A stretch of DNA of 64,000 nt from Trichomonas vaginalis G3 (GCF_026262505.1 NC_067204.1:21421300-21485299), one strand, 5' to 3'; shown: positions 1 to 9,184, counted from the stretch's first letter. A program made the numbers and translations. Notes: generated from the letters alone by a model not told the origin.

Positions 1-962
1 CCTTCATATCTTACTTTATAAGTGTCATCGTTTATGTTATAGCCAAGTATTTCAATAACCACTCCTCGCTTTGCTTCGTCAATGGTTTCAACAAGTTTGC
101 CATTACTACTTTCAACTAATTTATGACGAGGATAAAACGCAATAGAGTCGTCGGCAGCTTTTATAAGATATCCATTACCTTGCGTAGAGTCTACGATATA
201 ATAGTTTCTACTTAACCTTAAACGTTTCTTTGTCAACGGTTTGTCGTCAAGAACTGCACGAACTTTTGTACCAGGAATGAGGGTAAATTGTGTTGAATTT
301 CTGATATTTTGTGTTTGACTTCGTTTCTTTTGTATATACTTTTCTTCTTGTTGTTGTGTCATTGAATTTGGTGTATGTCCTGTTGTAGACTGTGTTGAGG
401 AATTATATACTTCGAGAAAATGTTTCATTGTTTCTTCGGTAAAGTCTCGCTCTTGGTTTAAATCTCTGAGCGTTCTTATGAAGCGGTTTATGATGCCGAG
501 TATGTTATGGTTATGGTCTTCAGTAGTGTAGTGAGTTATATTATGCTTAATGAGAAAATCTGTGATTTCATTACTGAGGTATGCACTGTCTTGGTCTGAT
601 GTTAAAGTACTTGGGCTATGTTCTGCTACAAACTTTTGTAAAACTCTTAACACTTCACGAGTTCCTTTATTTTTCATTGGATATGCATATGCTTTGCGAG
701 TGTTAACATTAATGAAGATGAGGAATGGTGGCTTTCTTCCTTTCTTACTCTGAACGAGAGTGTCAAATTGGTATGCGTCAGGAGTGTTGGAGTAAATTGG
801 TAAAAAGTAGTCGTAAGGGTTTATTTTTGTTTGATGTACAACATTTTTGTCAAAGAACCTTTTCACTTCAGCTCTGTTAGTAAATCCCCAACTCTTTGCA
901 GCTTCATTGAACTTCTTAAATGACCTCCATGGATGTTGTTCGAATACTTCTTTCAAGCTCAT
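1..962 (-). CDS. Maverick integrase (c-int), C-terminal end outside window
   Basis: This is a retrovirus-type DDE integrase of the Maverick kind, which inserts the linear element into chromosomes. After an N-terminal part of about 60 residues come the catalytic-core blocks: a hydrophobic strand with FDTLVQ, a strand ending NVNTRKAYAYP, then LTSDQDSAY, and a helix block with HNILGIINRFIRTLRDLN. A basic, beta-rich C-terminal part (LIPGTKVRAVLDDK) follows, as in Maverick integrases with a chromo- or SH3-like tail. It is a diverged relative of the integrase at 26.6-27.5 kb; both share LTSD and LRDLNQ. The gene runs leftward off the window, so its end is unknown. The start is the first ATG after a short AT-rich gap. 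Confidence 0.85.
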   Translation of the reverse strand, partial: MSLKEVFEQHPWRSFKKFNEAAKSWGFTNRAEVKRFFDKNVVHQTKINPYDYFLPIYSNTPDAYQFDTLVQSKKGRKPPFLIFINVNTRKAYAYPMKNKGTREVLRVLQKFVAEHSPSTLTSDQDSAYLSNEITDFLIKHNITHYTTEDHNHNILGIINRFIRTLRDLNQERDFTEETMKHFLEVYNSSTQSTTGHTPNSMTQQQEEKYIQKKRSQTQNIRNSTQFTLIPGTKVRAVLDDKPLTKKRLRLSRNYYIVDSTQGNGYLIKAADDSIAFYPRHKLVESSNGKLVETIDEAKRGVVIEILGYNINDDTYKVRYE

Positions 963-1030
963 TTATGTAAAGTTAAAGATTTTATTCAAGACGGTAAGCC
1001 TTGACCCAAAGGGTCTAGGCTCAAGCGCGT

Positions 1031-2971
1031 TCATTGAACGCGGTACCATGCGAATATAGTCATAAATGGTGGCATATAATCTGCACCCGAGCCTGTTGGA
1101 TTTGTTGTGAAAGTATGGACATGATTTCCTCCTGGTTCAGTTGGTCGAAAAGTCTTTTTTGCTGAATTGTTATAAGATGGAGATAAAACGTCATTGCCAG
1201 CTTTATAGTCTGAGTTGTATAATGGGTGGTCTCTTAATGAGTGGCTATGGTCGCCAGAAAAGTTTGTCGTTCCTGTATGAGTGTGCGCAGGTAAGTTTGC
1301 TTCTTTAATTTTCTTTGAGCCTCCTGTTTGCTTTGAAGAGTTAGCACAGTATAAGAATTTGTCTACAATCTGCTGCCATGTACCAAAACCCAGAACTGTT
1401 GCTGGATTTGTTGAATTCATTGATGTATATAAAGAACTAACAGGATATAATGTTTGAAGTATTTCAGTCTTTAATGTTTGAAGCTCTGTTTTGTCAGCTT
1501 TCTTATCATATAAATCTTGAGCAGTGAATTTAACATTATTTTCATCATCCATGACATAAACATTTTTACAGCTAATGTCTTTCTTCGTTGTTATGTTTTC
1601 ATTCGATGTTAAACCTTGTGGAAAGTTAGGAGGTTTATAATATAATGCATCCCCACCAGTTCCGCCAACCGTTCCTTCAATACTTTCTATAGCAACAGTT
1701 GAGAAGGAGTTATGTGTATGTTCTTTATCTGCTTTCTTATCTAACATTGCTGGTAGTTCATGTGTTTCAAAGTTTCTGACATGTCCTTCAATATTAGTGC
1801 ATTTGTTATTTAAGGAGTTTAGTGTATCTTTTACGCTTGTACTTGGATTCTCTAAAGGTGCACTTGAACCAAGGGTATAGTTCAATATTATGTCGTCTGC
1901 TCTAACAGTAGTGAAGGATTCATGTGTATGGTTCTTGTCAGCTTTACTATTTAATGTAGCTTGAAGTTCATTTATATCGGAGATATTGTGTTTATGAGAT
2001 TTCAAAACTTTGTTCGTTGCGTCAAGTTCATCTTTGTCAGCTTTACTTTTAATAGCATCTTCAAAAGTTATTTTTGCCTTAACTCTCAATGTAAATCTTG
2101 GTTCAACTAATACACCGTTAACAAAGAAGTATGAAGCATAAATTTCATTGTTATAACCAAATGCTTCTGGTGCTTTACCTGTGTCATACTGTACAGTACA
2201 GTGTATGTCATAACCTTTAGCACGAATGAATTTATATCTTCTTTCATTAACATCTTCAGTGCTTATTTGTTCATCCTGTGTTAAATATCCATGGTAGTCC
2301 GTTATAATCTGTTCGTCTGAACTTATATAATGAACATGGTTTTTATCTGCTTTTTCGGCTAATTTCTCTTCTATCTCATTTATTTCAAGTTCATACCTAC
2401 CACCACCTCCCAAAGAAGTATTTTTCTTCAGCTCTTGAAGAACGTCCACTTCGCCATCTTTGGTGTCAATAATGAGACTTTGAGTTAAAACCTTTCCTGT
2501 CTTAATGGATGTTTGTAAAACTTCTTCTTCACCGTGTTCGGGGTCATGGTCGTCATCATATCTTGTGAAATCAGAGATGTTGTCATACATTAAGCATATC
2601 TGTCTCAAAAGTTCTGCTATTTGAAACTGGAACGAAAGATATACAGAACTTTCATCATCTCCTAAAGTCAAGTCTGCTTTCTTAAGTATTTCTTGAATGT
2701 ATGCAATGAGAACAGAGTACCTTGGAAAATATTCGAACAATATTTCATTAGCTGTTGGTTTTGGTGGTTCTTCTGGAGTTTCTGTTGTTTCAGTTCCTTC
2801 TGTAGGTTCTGTTGGAGTTTCTGCATCTCTTGACTTCAATGCTCTTGCTCTCAAAGACCTAAATGTTAGAGCACCAGGTTTTACAAAGGACTTTATAAAT
2901 GCTTTAATAGTTCCTGGTAAGTTATTGTTAGCATTAAGTAAGTTCCTTATGCTTCCATCATGTACGTCCAT
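1031..2971 (-). CDS. Phage-tail-fibre-like protein with HxH repeats
   Basis: A 646-residue protein built like a trimeric phage tail fibre. After a low-complexity stretch rich in P, T and E (about residues 45-75) come a long helical and beta region and repeats of the type KADKxHTH (KADKNHVH, KADKNHTH, KADKEHTH). In phage fibres such HxH motifs bind metal ions along the trimer axis. The last 130 residues match the tip module of many phage fibres: YPVSSLYTS, then FGTWQQIVDKFLY, TGGSK, NLPAHTH and a final YMPPFMTIFAWYR. It is probably a receptor-binding spike on the particle. Element B has a homologue at 24.8-26.6 kb. Family placement comes from motif recognition; the host-binding role is inference. 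Confidence 0.8.
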   Translation of the reverse strand: MDVHDGSIRNLLNANNNLPGTIKAFIKSFVKPGALTFRSLRARALKSRDAETPTEPTEGTETTETPEEPPKPTANEILFEYFPRYSVLIAYIQEILKKADLTLGDDESSVYLSFQFQIAELLRQICLMYDNISDFTRYDDDHDPEHGEEEVLQTSIKTGKVLTQSLIIDTKDGEVDVLQELKKNTSLGGGGRYELEINEIEEKLAEKADKNHVHYISSDEQIITDYHGYLTQDEQISTEDVNERRYKFIRAKGYDIHCTVQYDTGKAPEAFGYNNEIYASYFFVNGVLVEPRFTLRVKAKITFEDAIKSKADKDELDATNKVLKSHKHNISDINELQATLNSKADKNHTHESFTTVRADDIILNYTLGSSAPLENPSTSVKDTLNSLNNKCTNIEGHVRNFETHELPAMLDKKADKEHTHNSFSTVAIESIEGTVGGTGGDALYYKPPNFPQGLTSNENITTKKDISCKNVYVMDDENNVKFTAQDLYDKKADKTELQTLKTEILQTLYPVSSLYTSMNSTNPATVLGFGTWQQIVDKFLYCANSSKQTGGSKKIKEANLPAHTHTGTTNFSGDHSHSLRDHPLYNSDYKAGNDVLSPSYNNSAKKTFRPTEPGGNHVHTFTTNPTGSGADYMPPFMTIFAWYRVQ

Positions 2972-3005
2972 AGCACTATGTAAAAAATCTATACTTTTCT
3001 TGTAG

Positions 3006-3926
3006 TCAGCAAATAGACTGACTGTGATTTTTTAAAGATTTGTCAATACCTTTAAGCCAATCTTCATGCATGTCTGATACTGAGCCAAGAATATCATTTG
3101 CTTCCTTTAGTGTATTTTGTGCTTCTCGTAAAGTATCCAATCCCGTACGTGCATTGTTTGCTATACGTCTTACAGTATCTATTTGACTCCTTGTTTCTTG
3201 CATCCAACCAGATAAAGTTTTAATAGTATCCGAACCATTTGAAATGAAGTTCAAAGCATTTTTAACGTCATCTAAAGCTTCTTCACCAAGTACTGCCCAT
3301 ATCTTTCCGATTTGGTATTGAAGAACTCCATATGAAGCAGCTGTTAAACCAGTATTTATAAGGTTCCATATCCATGATTTAGCAGTTTTTCCATCCTTTC
3401 CATCTTCACCATCCAAACCGTTTTCGCCTTGAGGTCCTTGTATTCCTTGTATTCCTTGTATTCCTTGTGGTCCTTGAGGTCCTTGAGGTCCGGTGTCACC
3501 CTTCTCTCCTTTCAGTTCATCTTTATGTTCGTTATAATATTCTAATGTCATAAGGTGTACATCATTACTGCTACCAGCAACGCCGAGAATTTGTTTCTCA
3601 TTCATGACTAAATTCTTTAGGCATTTAATGTTGTCGTCAAATCGAAAGCTCTTTAACAATTCAATGAGAACATTTAATACTTTCACTAATGAGGCATCTA
3701 CTGTAGAATTTATATATTGCACCGTTCCATCATTTATGATGGGAACCTTGCTTGTTGTAATGAATGGGTCATAAGTGTTAAAAGTATCGAAATCAATGAC
3801 TTTTTTAGTTTTTCCATCGTCAATGACTAAATCATTGCCTTCAATGGTTAAAGTTGAGTTTTCATTTACTAGTTCATGTGCTCTTCTTGCTTCATTTGTT
3901 TCATACGCATATGCAGCAATAGTCAT
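3006..3926 (-). CDS. Collagen-like repeat protein of element A
   Basis: A 306-residue protein. The middle (about residues 142-182) is an uninterrupted run of Gly-X-Y triplets (GEKGDTGPQ, then repeated GPQ and GIQ units, then GENGLDGEDGKDGK), which should form a collagen triple helix. The N-terminal part may fold as a small adaptor domain. The C-terminal 120 residues look helical with heptad spacing, so a coiled-coil trimer is likely. It lies directly upstream of the fibre gene on the same strand, 34 bp apart. Collagen-like fibres decorate several large DNA viruses and phages, so a surface fibre is the likely role. The start is the ATG that leaves a 17-bp gap to the divergent gene at 3,944. 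Confidence 0.75.
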   Translation of the reverse strand: MTIAAYAYETNEARRAHELVNENSTLTIEGNDLVIDDGKTKKVIDFDTFNTYDPFITTSKVPIINDGTVQYINSTVDASLVKVLNVLIELLKSFRFDDNIKCLKNLVMNEKQILGVAGSSNDVHLMTLEYYNEHKDELKGEKGDTGPQGPQGPQGIQGIQGIQGPQGENGLDGEDGKDGKTAKSWIWNLINTGLTAASYGVLQYQIGKIWAVLGEEALDDVKNALNFISNGSDTIKTLSGWMQETRSQIDTVRRIANNARTGLDTLREAQNTLKEANDILGSVSDMHEDWLKGIDKSLKNHSQSIC

Positions 3927-3943
3927 ATTTTAATGAGAATAAA

Positions 3944-4660
3944 ATGTTGTTCTATTTGCAAAGTACAGACCCAAACGAATACGGGACAGTAAAGCTACAA
4001 ACAAACTTAGGTCTTCAGAATGAAGCGCTTGCTTTCAGAGTTGTTGACTTCAATACTATCGCAACTTTTGTCATAACAGATGAAACAGATTTCATAGAGA
4101 TTGAAATAGATGACAAAAGAAGTGTTATAACATTTCCTAACAGAGCTGGGTATAGAATAGATAAAATTGCTGGAGTCATAGATACTCTCATAAATGAAGA
4201 AACTATTGACAACATAGATGTCGAACTCTCTTCTGAGGGAACATTGAAGTTCAGTTATGCGAAGGAGTTTAAGATAACACGAATGAGTCATAGAGTTCAA
4301 TTGCTTCTGGGAGCATACCATATGACATTTCCTTTGAAAAGTGTTGACAAAACGATTGAGATGAAATCTGTTCCATACGTATGTTATGGTAATTGTTTGT
4401 ACGTTGAGTCAAAAATAGCTAATGTCACAGGTATTTCAGGAGTTAATAGTAAAGGTTCAGTAGAATATAAATCCTTCTGTTATGCAGTCAATTCAATGTT
4501 CATTACAAACGTTCCTGTCATAGCAACTCATTTAGGTAAATAGGTTCGCATTAGTCCTCATAATTTGAAAGACATGCAATTCAGACTTGTTGACTTTCAA
4601 GGAGAGCCTGTAGAACTGAAGGCACCAGTGCGAATGACTGTTGAAGTTGACTTTTTAGAA
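3944..4660 (+). other. Putative capsid-type (jelly-roll-like) protein region, element A
   Basis: A beta-rich coding region. The first 199 residues form one long open frame beginning MLFYLQSTDPNEYG, and the downstream part carries MQFRLVDFQGEPVELKAP, a strand-turn-strand pattern like the ends of Maverick virion proteins. I could not assign it to the major or minor capsid protein. It is broken, with about one break. It is divergently transcribed from the collagen-like gene and followed within 10 bp by the next small gene. Confidence 0.5.
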
Positions 4661-4668
4661 AATATTAA

Positions 4669-4911
4669 ATGCAACAGCTTACAAGAGAACTCAGAGCTAA
4701 AAATATAAAGTATGAATGTTATGTATTAGGTCATGAACTTTGGTTGTTGCTGTTTGATGAAACAAATGAGTTAGTTATGTCAGTCAAGAGAACAGAAAAA
4801 TATTGTGTTAGTGAAAACTGCACCAAGTCAATAAGATTAGGTTTGCATTATGAAGATGAGTTCGATACTGTTGAAGAAGTTTTGGATAGATATTACAAAT
4901 TGCTAACTTGA
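4669..4911 (+). CDS. Small Maverick protein (80 aa), unknown
   Basis: An open frame starting at an ATG preceded by ATATTAA, the same short leader seen before other genes of both Mavericks. The product is 80 residues, acidic toward its C terminus (EDEFDTVEEVLDRYYKLL), with a hydrophobic middle (LGHELWLLLF). I do not recognise a family. Its 3' end faces the end of the leftward gene below. Confidence 0.45.
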   Translation: MQQLTRELRAKNIKYECYVLGHELWLLLFDETNELVMSVKRTEKYCVSENCTKSIRLGLHYEDEFDTVEEVLDRYYKLLT

Positions 4912-5575
4912 AATTTTTTGACTGACGGTGCAAAGCGCCAAGCTCGAAGAGTCCTGACTGCTTTAATTTACTAAAACATATTTCAAGCAAAGTTATATTC
5001 TGTTGAAGTTTTGTATACTCGTTCGAATATTTATACTTAAACTCAACTCCTGTAGTTCCTGGTGTTTCAATGATGCGGATGTTACCTATTTTCATGAATA
5101 GTGGAGTTTGACCACAGCATTCGATTTCAGGGTCGAGATAGTCAATGACACATTGTTTCCCTGTTATTCGTGAGATAACATTTTCAAGGTCCTCCTTTGT
5201 TAGAATTATTTGGTTCTTGCTTATAAGATTTGTCAAAAGCTTCTTATCGTCTTTGAGTAAAATTGTTTGGTATAACTGAAGAAGGTAATGGTCTACGTTA
5301 TCTGAAGGATTTGTTTGAACATTTGTGTAAGGGTTGTCGTTGGCTTCTCTTGAAAGAATTTGGTCCAGTGGTGGATACTCTAACTTAACATCTGATGTAG
5401 CGTTAGCGTTTGAAGCTGAGTTTAAATTCACCGACTTAAGTTCTGGTTCTTTTTCTTTCAAACACTCTGAACTATAGTTCTTTATGACAATATTGTTTGT
5501 CGTTCGTGAGTCAACATTTGATGTTGGTTCAATTGGAACATTAACGGCACCAGCTAAGATGGATTTGCTTCTCAT
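4808..5575 (-). CDS. Maverick protein of about 220-255 aa, unknown
   Basis: A leftward open frame with a low-complexity N-terminal part rich in N, S and T, followed by a more structured half (from LYQTILLKDDKK to LLEICFSKLKQ). The open frame runs 100 bp into the 3' end of the opposing small gene, so the true end of the product may lie nearer 4,915. The N-terminal half looks like the flexible leaders of virion or scaffold proteins, but I do not recognise a family. It is divergent from the rightward gene at 5,601 with only 25 bp between starts. Confidence 0.45.
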   Translation of the reverse strand: MRSKSILAGAVNVPIEPTSNVDSRTTNNIVIKNYSSECLKEKEPELKSVNLNSASNANATSDVKLEYPPLDQILSREANDNPYTNVQTNPSDNVDHYLLQLYQTILLKDDKKLLTNLISKNQIILTKEDLENVISRITGKQCVIDYLDPEIECCGQTPLFMKIGNIRIIETPGTTGVEFKYKYSNEYTKLQQNITLLEICFSKLKQSGLFELGALHRQSKNFKLAICNIYPKLLQQYRTHLHNANLILLTWCSFH

Positions 5576-5600
5576 TTCATATAGAATAAAAACCTTTTAT

Positions 5601-6002
5601 ATGTATGAAATGAACAATATACTCGACAAGGGTTTGAATGTAAAGCTAACGAATGAAAATATTGTTGAATTCACTGAGACAGGTGCTGTGTATAAAGATG
5701 TAGAACTACTGAACAAAAGAGCTAAGGGAAGAAGCAGGAACATGAACAAAGGGTGGAAGCCTATAAAAATTTATGTCAATGATGGCTCAGGAGGTTCAAA
5801 CATAAAGTATGCAGAAAGTTATAGAGTTTATGCTCTCAAAGGTGAAAAGCCTTCATTTAAGAACAGCTATTCTAACGCATATCCTCAAAAGCTAACGGAT
5901 GGGGAAGTGGATGATATGAATGACAGCAAAAATATTAACAGAAATGGCGACAGAGATGCATGGAATTTGTTTACCATCAGTCAATTGAAGGTTAAACTTT
6001 AA
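5601..6002 (+). CDS. Small Maverick protein (133 aa), unknown
   Basis: The ATG at 5,601 follows an AT-rich leader and is preferred to upstream in-frame starts, which would overlap the divergent gene. The product has a basic central stretch (NKRAKGRSRNMNKGWKP) and ends in ISQLKVKL. No family is recognised. The 3' end overlaps the end of the opposing ATPase gene by a few bases, the usual tight packing of these elements. Confidence 0.5.
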   Translation: MYEMNNILDKGLNVKLTNENIVEFTETGAVYKDVELLNKRAKGRSRNMNKGWKPIKIYVNDGSGGSNIKYAESYRVYALKGEKPSFKNSYSNAYPQKLTDGEVDDMNDSKNINRNGDRDAWNLFTISQLKVKL

Positions 6003-6883
6003 AACAATGTTGGTCGTTCCCATGGAATATTTTTGACTTTAATGGTATTAGTCATGATATGAATCTCAAGGTATGAACGAGGAGAGATGAGAGACTTATA
6101 TGCTTCCCAAATTTCTTCAAAAGGTAATGTTATACCTGACTGTTTCCAAATGAGTTCAATATCATAGCGTGAGAAACCTTGAAAGATAACGAAGTCAGTT
6201 ATGAGACGTTTTATGTTTAAAGCAAGAAAAACCCATGTTTGCATAAGTATTGCTACAGTTAAGTGGTAATGTCTGACTTTAGTTATGATGTTAGCTAATG
6301 GTGAGTCAGGCTTTGAACTAAACCTTTTCCGGCGAAGTCGTCGCAAACGAGCAGAGTGTTTGAAGGATATTTTTTGAAGGGGTATTTTGAAAGTTTTGAT
6401 AGAATGTAGTTTGTCAGTCGTTTCATATCGTAAACTCCTGAGTACTGACGTAAGTGGTGTTTGTCAATAATTCTTTCCATCTCCTCAGAAGTCTTTTGCA
6501 TTCCTGACTGTATGAACTCTACGATGGCATAATATTTCTCTTACGTCGAATGTAACGTTGAAGAAATTCAATGAGTTCACTGTCTGGAACTTTAACGACA
6601 GAGGCTTGAACTTTTGACATAAATGTTTTCGCTGTTGAGTCCATAGAGTCTGAAGTTGCTGATATAATGATTTGGTCATAATATGAGTCATTTCCTAAAC
6701 GTTCTGTTATGAGTATATGACGAATGAGGTTAAATGTCTTACCTGAACCCATCTTTCCACAATAGAAATAAACACCATTTGAACAGAACTCATATCTTTG
6801 CTGAAAGGAAGAATAAGAGAAGAGTTAAGTTTGTCTGTAGTTTCATTCATGTCTTCATCTACATCATGTATTAAATGCTTCAT
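5999..6883 (-). pseudogene. Packaging ATPase (FtsK/HerA, A32-like), element A, broken
   Basis: This is the genome-packaging ATPase expected of a Maverick. The Walker A segment (MGSGKTF) and the Walker B segment (TLLVCDDFAGK) are both visible, together with HLRQ and LTDFVIFQG segments that line up with the ATPase of element B at 36.2-37.1 kb. It is broken, with about three breaks, so this copy is a fossil. The start is placed at the ATG 16 bp from the divergent capsid-type gene. Confidence 0.75.
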
Positions 6884-6899
6884 TTTATCTCCATTAAAA

Positions 6900-7782
6900 A
6901 TGCAAGTCAGAAATATTCAGAACATAGCACCGAGTCTAACTGACAAGAGTATAAAGATATACTATGAACACGTTATGATGAAACCAACCAAAATTCAAGA
7001 AAGTCAGTATACTTATGAATATCCAAGACACTGGGTAGAGTATGTAGGAGGTGAGAAAGCTATTGAAATAAGACAAGTTAGAAGTATTCCAGCAGGAAGA
7101 ACAATATTATTGAAGAACTTTAATGTTTTGAGATATAATGATGAAACAAAGAAGCAAGATAGTTTTCCTGTTGCTGTGTATGTGAACCTAGACACAGGAG
7201 ATGACATGAAAGTTTTTAACACAAAGCTTCAAACGGTAGTGAGAGAACAACTTACTGCGGAAGGACATCCATTACCTTCAGAAGTTACCATAGCATATAA
7301 TTTTGAAACAAACTCAATAGATTTTAAAGTCGTCTCTGCAAAGAAGTCAGGTTTTACATTTAATGAAGCAGATGTATATTCGAATGAAAACTTCAAAGCT
7401 ATTGCATGGTTAGATAATGACGATTGCTTTAAGAAAATATTTAAATTCAGTGACTCAAAGATGTCAATAGATGACCTTCGTGGAATGTTACCATCGACGT
7501 TTACAGTAGAAGGTTCAGCAGGATTGCTTACAAGATTGTCAATTGGTGGTATTTGGTCTCGTGAGAACATTGTTATAAAATCCAGTATAAGTGAATTTGC
7601 TGAAGAATCTATATTATGTCTTTCAAACTATATGTATTTCGCCGCCGAAGCATTATAGTATAACAAACTTTGTCAGTAAGTTTAACATAAGACTTGTCGA
7701 ACCTTCTTCAATGAAAGATGTTGTGCTACCTAAAGATGGAAAGGATGGACTCATTATTGAGATGATTTTAATAGCATATTAA
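6900..7782 (+). other. Putative virion protein with YP-RW motif, element A
   Basis: A beta-rich region beginning MQVRNIQNIAPSL. It has the segment YEYPRHWVEYVGGEKAIEIR, which matches a YP(L/I)RWL...KAIG segment in two paralogues of element B (24.0-24.8 and 31.0-31.9 kb). The end (FNIRLVEPSS) resembles the strand pattern at the end of other Maverick capsid-type proteins. A minor or penton-like capsid role is possible but not shown. It is broken, with about one break. Confidence 0.5.
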
Positions 7783-8007
7783 ATGAGCTTGTTCTTGAAG
7801 GTCATTCATGATGAAATAACTGTTGTAGAAGATGTTAGCAATTGTTCAGACATTTTGAAGCGTATAGATGATATAAGAAAGAAGTTAGATAGACCGCAAA
7901 GCGGTGAGGGCGAAGCCCGTGAGAACGCTTATGTTTCATTGACTTTCTCCAGTAACGAGAACTTTTATGAGATAATATTGAAGAGAGATGATTTTAATAT
8001 GGTGTAA
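7783..8007 (+). CDS. Small Maverick protein (74 aa), unknown
   Basis: The start codon directly follows the stop of the upstream region and its own stop touches the next ATG, so the three genes form a tight rightward string. The product mixes a helix (DILKRIDDIRKKLD) and a strand-rich end. The internal stretch SGEGEARENAY is encoded by GC-rich DNA (cgcaaagcggtgagggcg) unlike its surroundings, perhaps a small insertion or terminal-repeat-like fragment. Confidence 0.4.
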   Translation: MSLFLKVIHDEITVVEDVSNCSDILKRIDDIRKKLDRPQSGEGEARENAYVSLTFSSNENFYEIILKRDDFNMV

Positions 8008-8475
8008 ATGGTAGCTTGGGCAGCTTTAGGCGCAATGGGAACAAAAGCATTAGCATTTGGAGCAAAAGCACTTGGAGCTTATGACGCAGTAAATAAAATG
8101 AGTGGAGGAAGGGTTTCGAAGACATTAGATGCAAATAAAGGGAAGATTGGAGGCTGGGTTGCAAAGAAGTTAAGATTAAATAAAATAGGGCTCATAAATA
8201 AAGCATCCAATTTGGTTGCGACTGAGTCAGAAAATGCTTTAGGAAAGGACGATGAGTTTGCAAAACACGCAAAAGACTTTAATGACCAGATGAAAGGTGA
8301 AACAATGCATTTAAATAGAGTCGATGGAACTAAAGAAAATGTTTCTTCTCCACCAGCGGTTTATCCATACGGACCTTATGGAATGTATGGAAACCCTTAT
8401 GAACGACCATTTGACCCATTGACTGGTGGAAGTAATTGGTATCATTATGGAGACAGACGTGAAGAAAGCAACTAA
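8008..8475 (+). CDS. Amphipathic small virion-type protein (155 aa)
   Basis: The N-terminal 30 residues are an Ala/Gly-rich amphipathic or hydrophobic helix (MVAWAALGAMGTKALAFGAK), followed by basic helices and a Pro/Tyr/Gly-rich tail (YPYGPYGMYGNPYERP). Element B has two proteins of the same design at 23.7 and 27.5 kb. Polintons often encode such hydrophobic-amphipathic proteins, which have been compared with adenovirus membrane-active minor proteins. That function is inference from design only; the sequences are too short to prove homology by eye. Confidence 0.5.
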   Translation: MVAWAALGAMGTKALAFGAKALGAYDAVNKMSGGRVSKTLDANKGKIGGWVAKKLRLNKIGLINKASNLVATESENALGKDDEFAKHAKDFNDQMKGETMHLNRVDGTKENVSSPPAVYPYGPYGMYGNPYERPFDPLTGGSNWYHYGDRREESN

Positions 8476-8518
8476 AAAGAAACCAAGGAAGAGAGTTATA
8501 AAGCAATGAATTCAACAG

Positions 8519-8566
8519 GGTGAAAAACCGGTGAAAAAAGAGGTGAGATTTCACCACTTCACCTAA
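8519..8566. promoter_or_regulatory. GGTGAAA/TTTCACC intergenic stem-loop, element A
   Basis: A palindromic stretch built on GAGGTGAGATTTCACC with flanking GGTGAAAAA and TTCACCTAAA. The same signal occurs five times in element B (33.1-35.2 kb), always between genes. It could be a transcription end, an expression signal or a recombination site. Confidence 0.5.
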
Positions 8567-8652
8567 ATTTATTTTTGTGCTATGTTTTCATACGTGTGAG
8601 GGTGGTGATATCATTAATTTTTAAGTTTATTTTTTATTTTATTTTTATATAA

Positions 8653-8979
8653 ATGACGAAAACTATTGAGATAACAAACTACAACGGTCATGAGTTCAAG
8701 AATTTGTTCTTCGTTCCTCGTGAAAATACATTCTATCAGATACGAGGGAGAAAGGGTAAAGTTAGTTTGAGCGTTTATGAAGGAATGAAGAATGGAAAGT
8801 TTATACAAGCATACGATACAAACGGTAAACGTGTTTCATTAGCTTTGTCAAAACTTACTAACATTTATTTTGACAGTGACTTTGACTCTGACGATTGGAG
8901 CGACAGCAGCGATACTGAAGAATATGAAGTATTGTGTGAAGCACAGCAATGGGAGGAGTTGCAATACTTTTGTAAGTGA
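8653..8979 (+). CDS. Acidic-tailed Maverick protein (108 aa), unknown
   Basis: Starts at an ATG after an AT-rich leader (TTTATATAA). The N-terminal 70 residues look like a small beta domain (IEITNYNGHEFKNLFFVP...QIRGRKGKVSLSVYEG), followed by an Asp/Ser/Glu-rich stretch (YFDSDFDSDDWSDSSDTEE) and a Cys-containing end. It is the last gene before the presumed right end of element A. I do not recognise a family. Confidence 0.45.
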   Translation: MTKTIEITNYNGHEFKNLFFVPRENTFYQIRGRKGKVSLSVYEGMKNGKFIQAYDTNGKRVSLALSKLTNIYFDSDFDSDDWSDSSDTEEYEVLCEAQQWEELQYFCK

Positions 8980-9184
8980 GAACGTTTATTTTTTACAGTA
9001 GTGAAGTCGTTTGTGAAAACGTTAGTGAGGTGAAGTGGTTGGTGGCTTTGTAAATATTTAAGGTTAAGTTAGTGTTGTTGTTTGTGTTGTAAAATATACG
9101 TTAACGGTTTCGTAAAGTGTCAAATTCACATATAATGGGTAAGGAGGCGCGCAGTGCCTCCGTACACATGATATGTATACTAAC
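8980..9184. other. Presumed right terminal region of element A
   Basis: Non-coding DNA with TGAAGTCG / GTGAGGTGAAGTG motifs and one short inverted repeat (GGAGGC...GCCTCC near 9,145-9,165) in otherwise AT-rich sequence. The change from Maverick-type to host-type sequence falls here. The partner end is outside the window, so no terminal repeat can be checked. Confidence 0.35.

Larger units (their letters stand above)
1..9170. mobile_element. Maverick/Polinton element A, right part
   Basis: The block carries the gene set typical of Maverick (Polinton) elements: a retrovirus-like integrase, a packaging ATPase and several virion-type proteins, packed on both strands with tiny AT-rich gaps. The left end lies outside the window. 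The right end is placed between the last Maverick-type gene and a host-type Mutator transposase relic that starts near 9.18 kb; I could not see a terminal repeat there, so the border is uncertain by about 150 bp. Most genes are long and open, so the copy looks fairly young, but it is broken, with roughly five breaks in what is visible. No polymerase is seen in this part. Confidence 0.85.

Noticed and set aside
2697-3005. Rightward 102-codon frame opposite the fibre gene
   Set aside because: A shadow of the leftward fibre gene: its composition mirrors the complementary codons and no start context is present.
1-9170. Ciliate or alternative genetic code
   Set aside because: Host genes at 11.8-19.2 kb read with standard stops and no in-frame TAA, TAG or TGA; the TGA in the transposase relic is a single event in a truncated gene.
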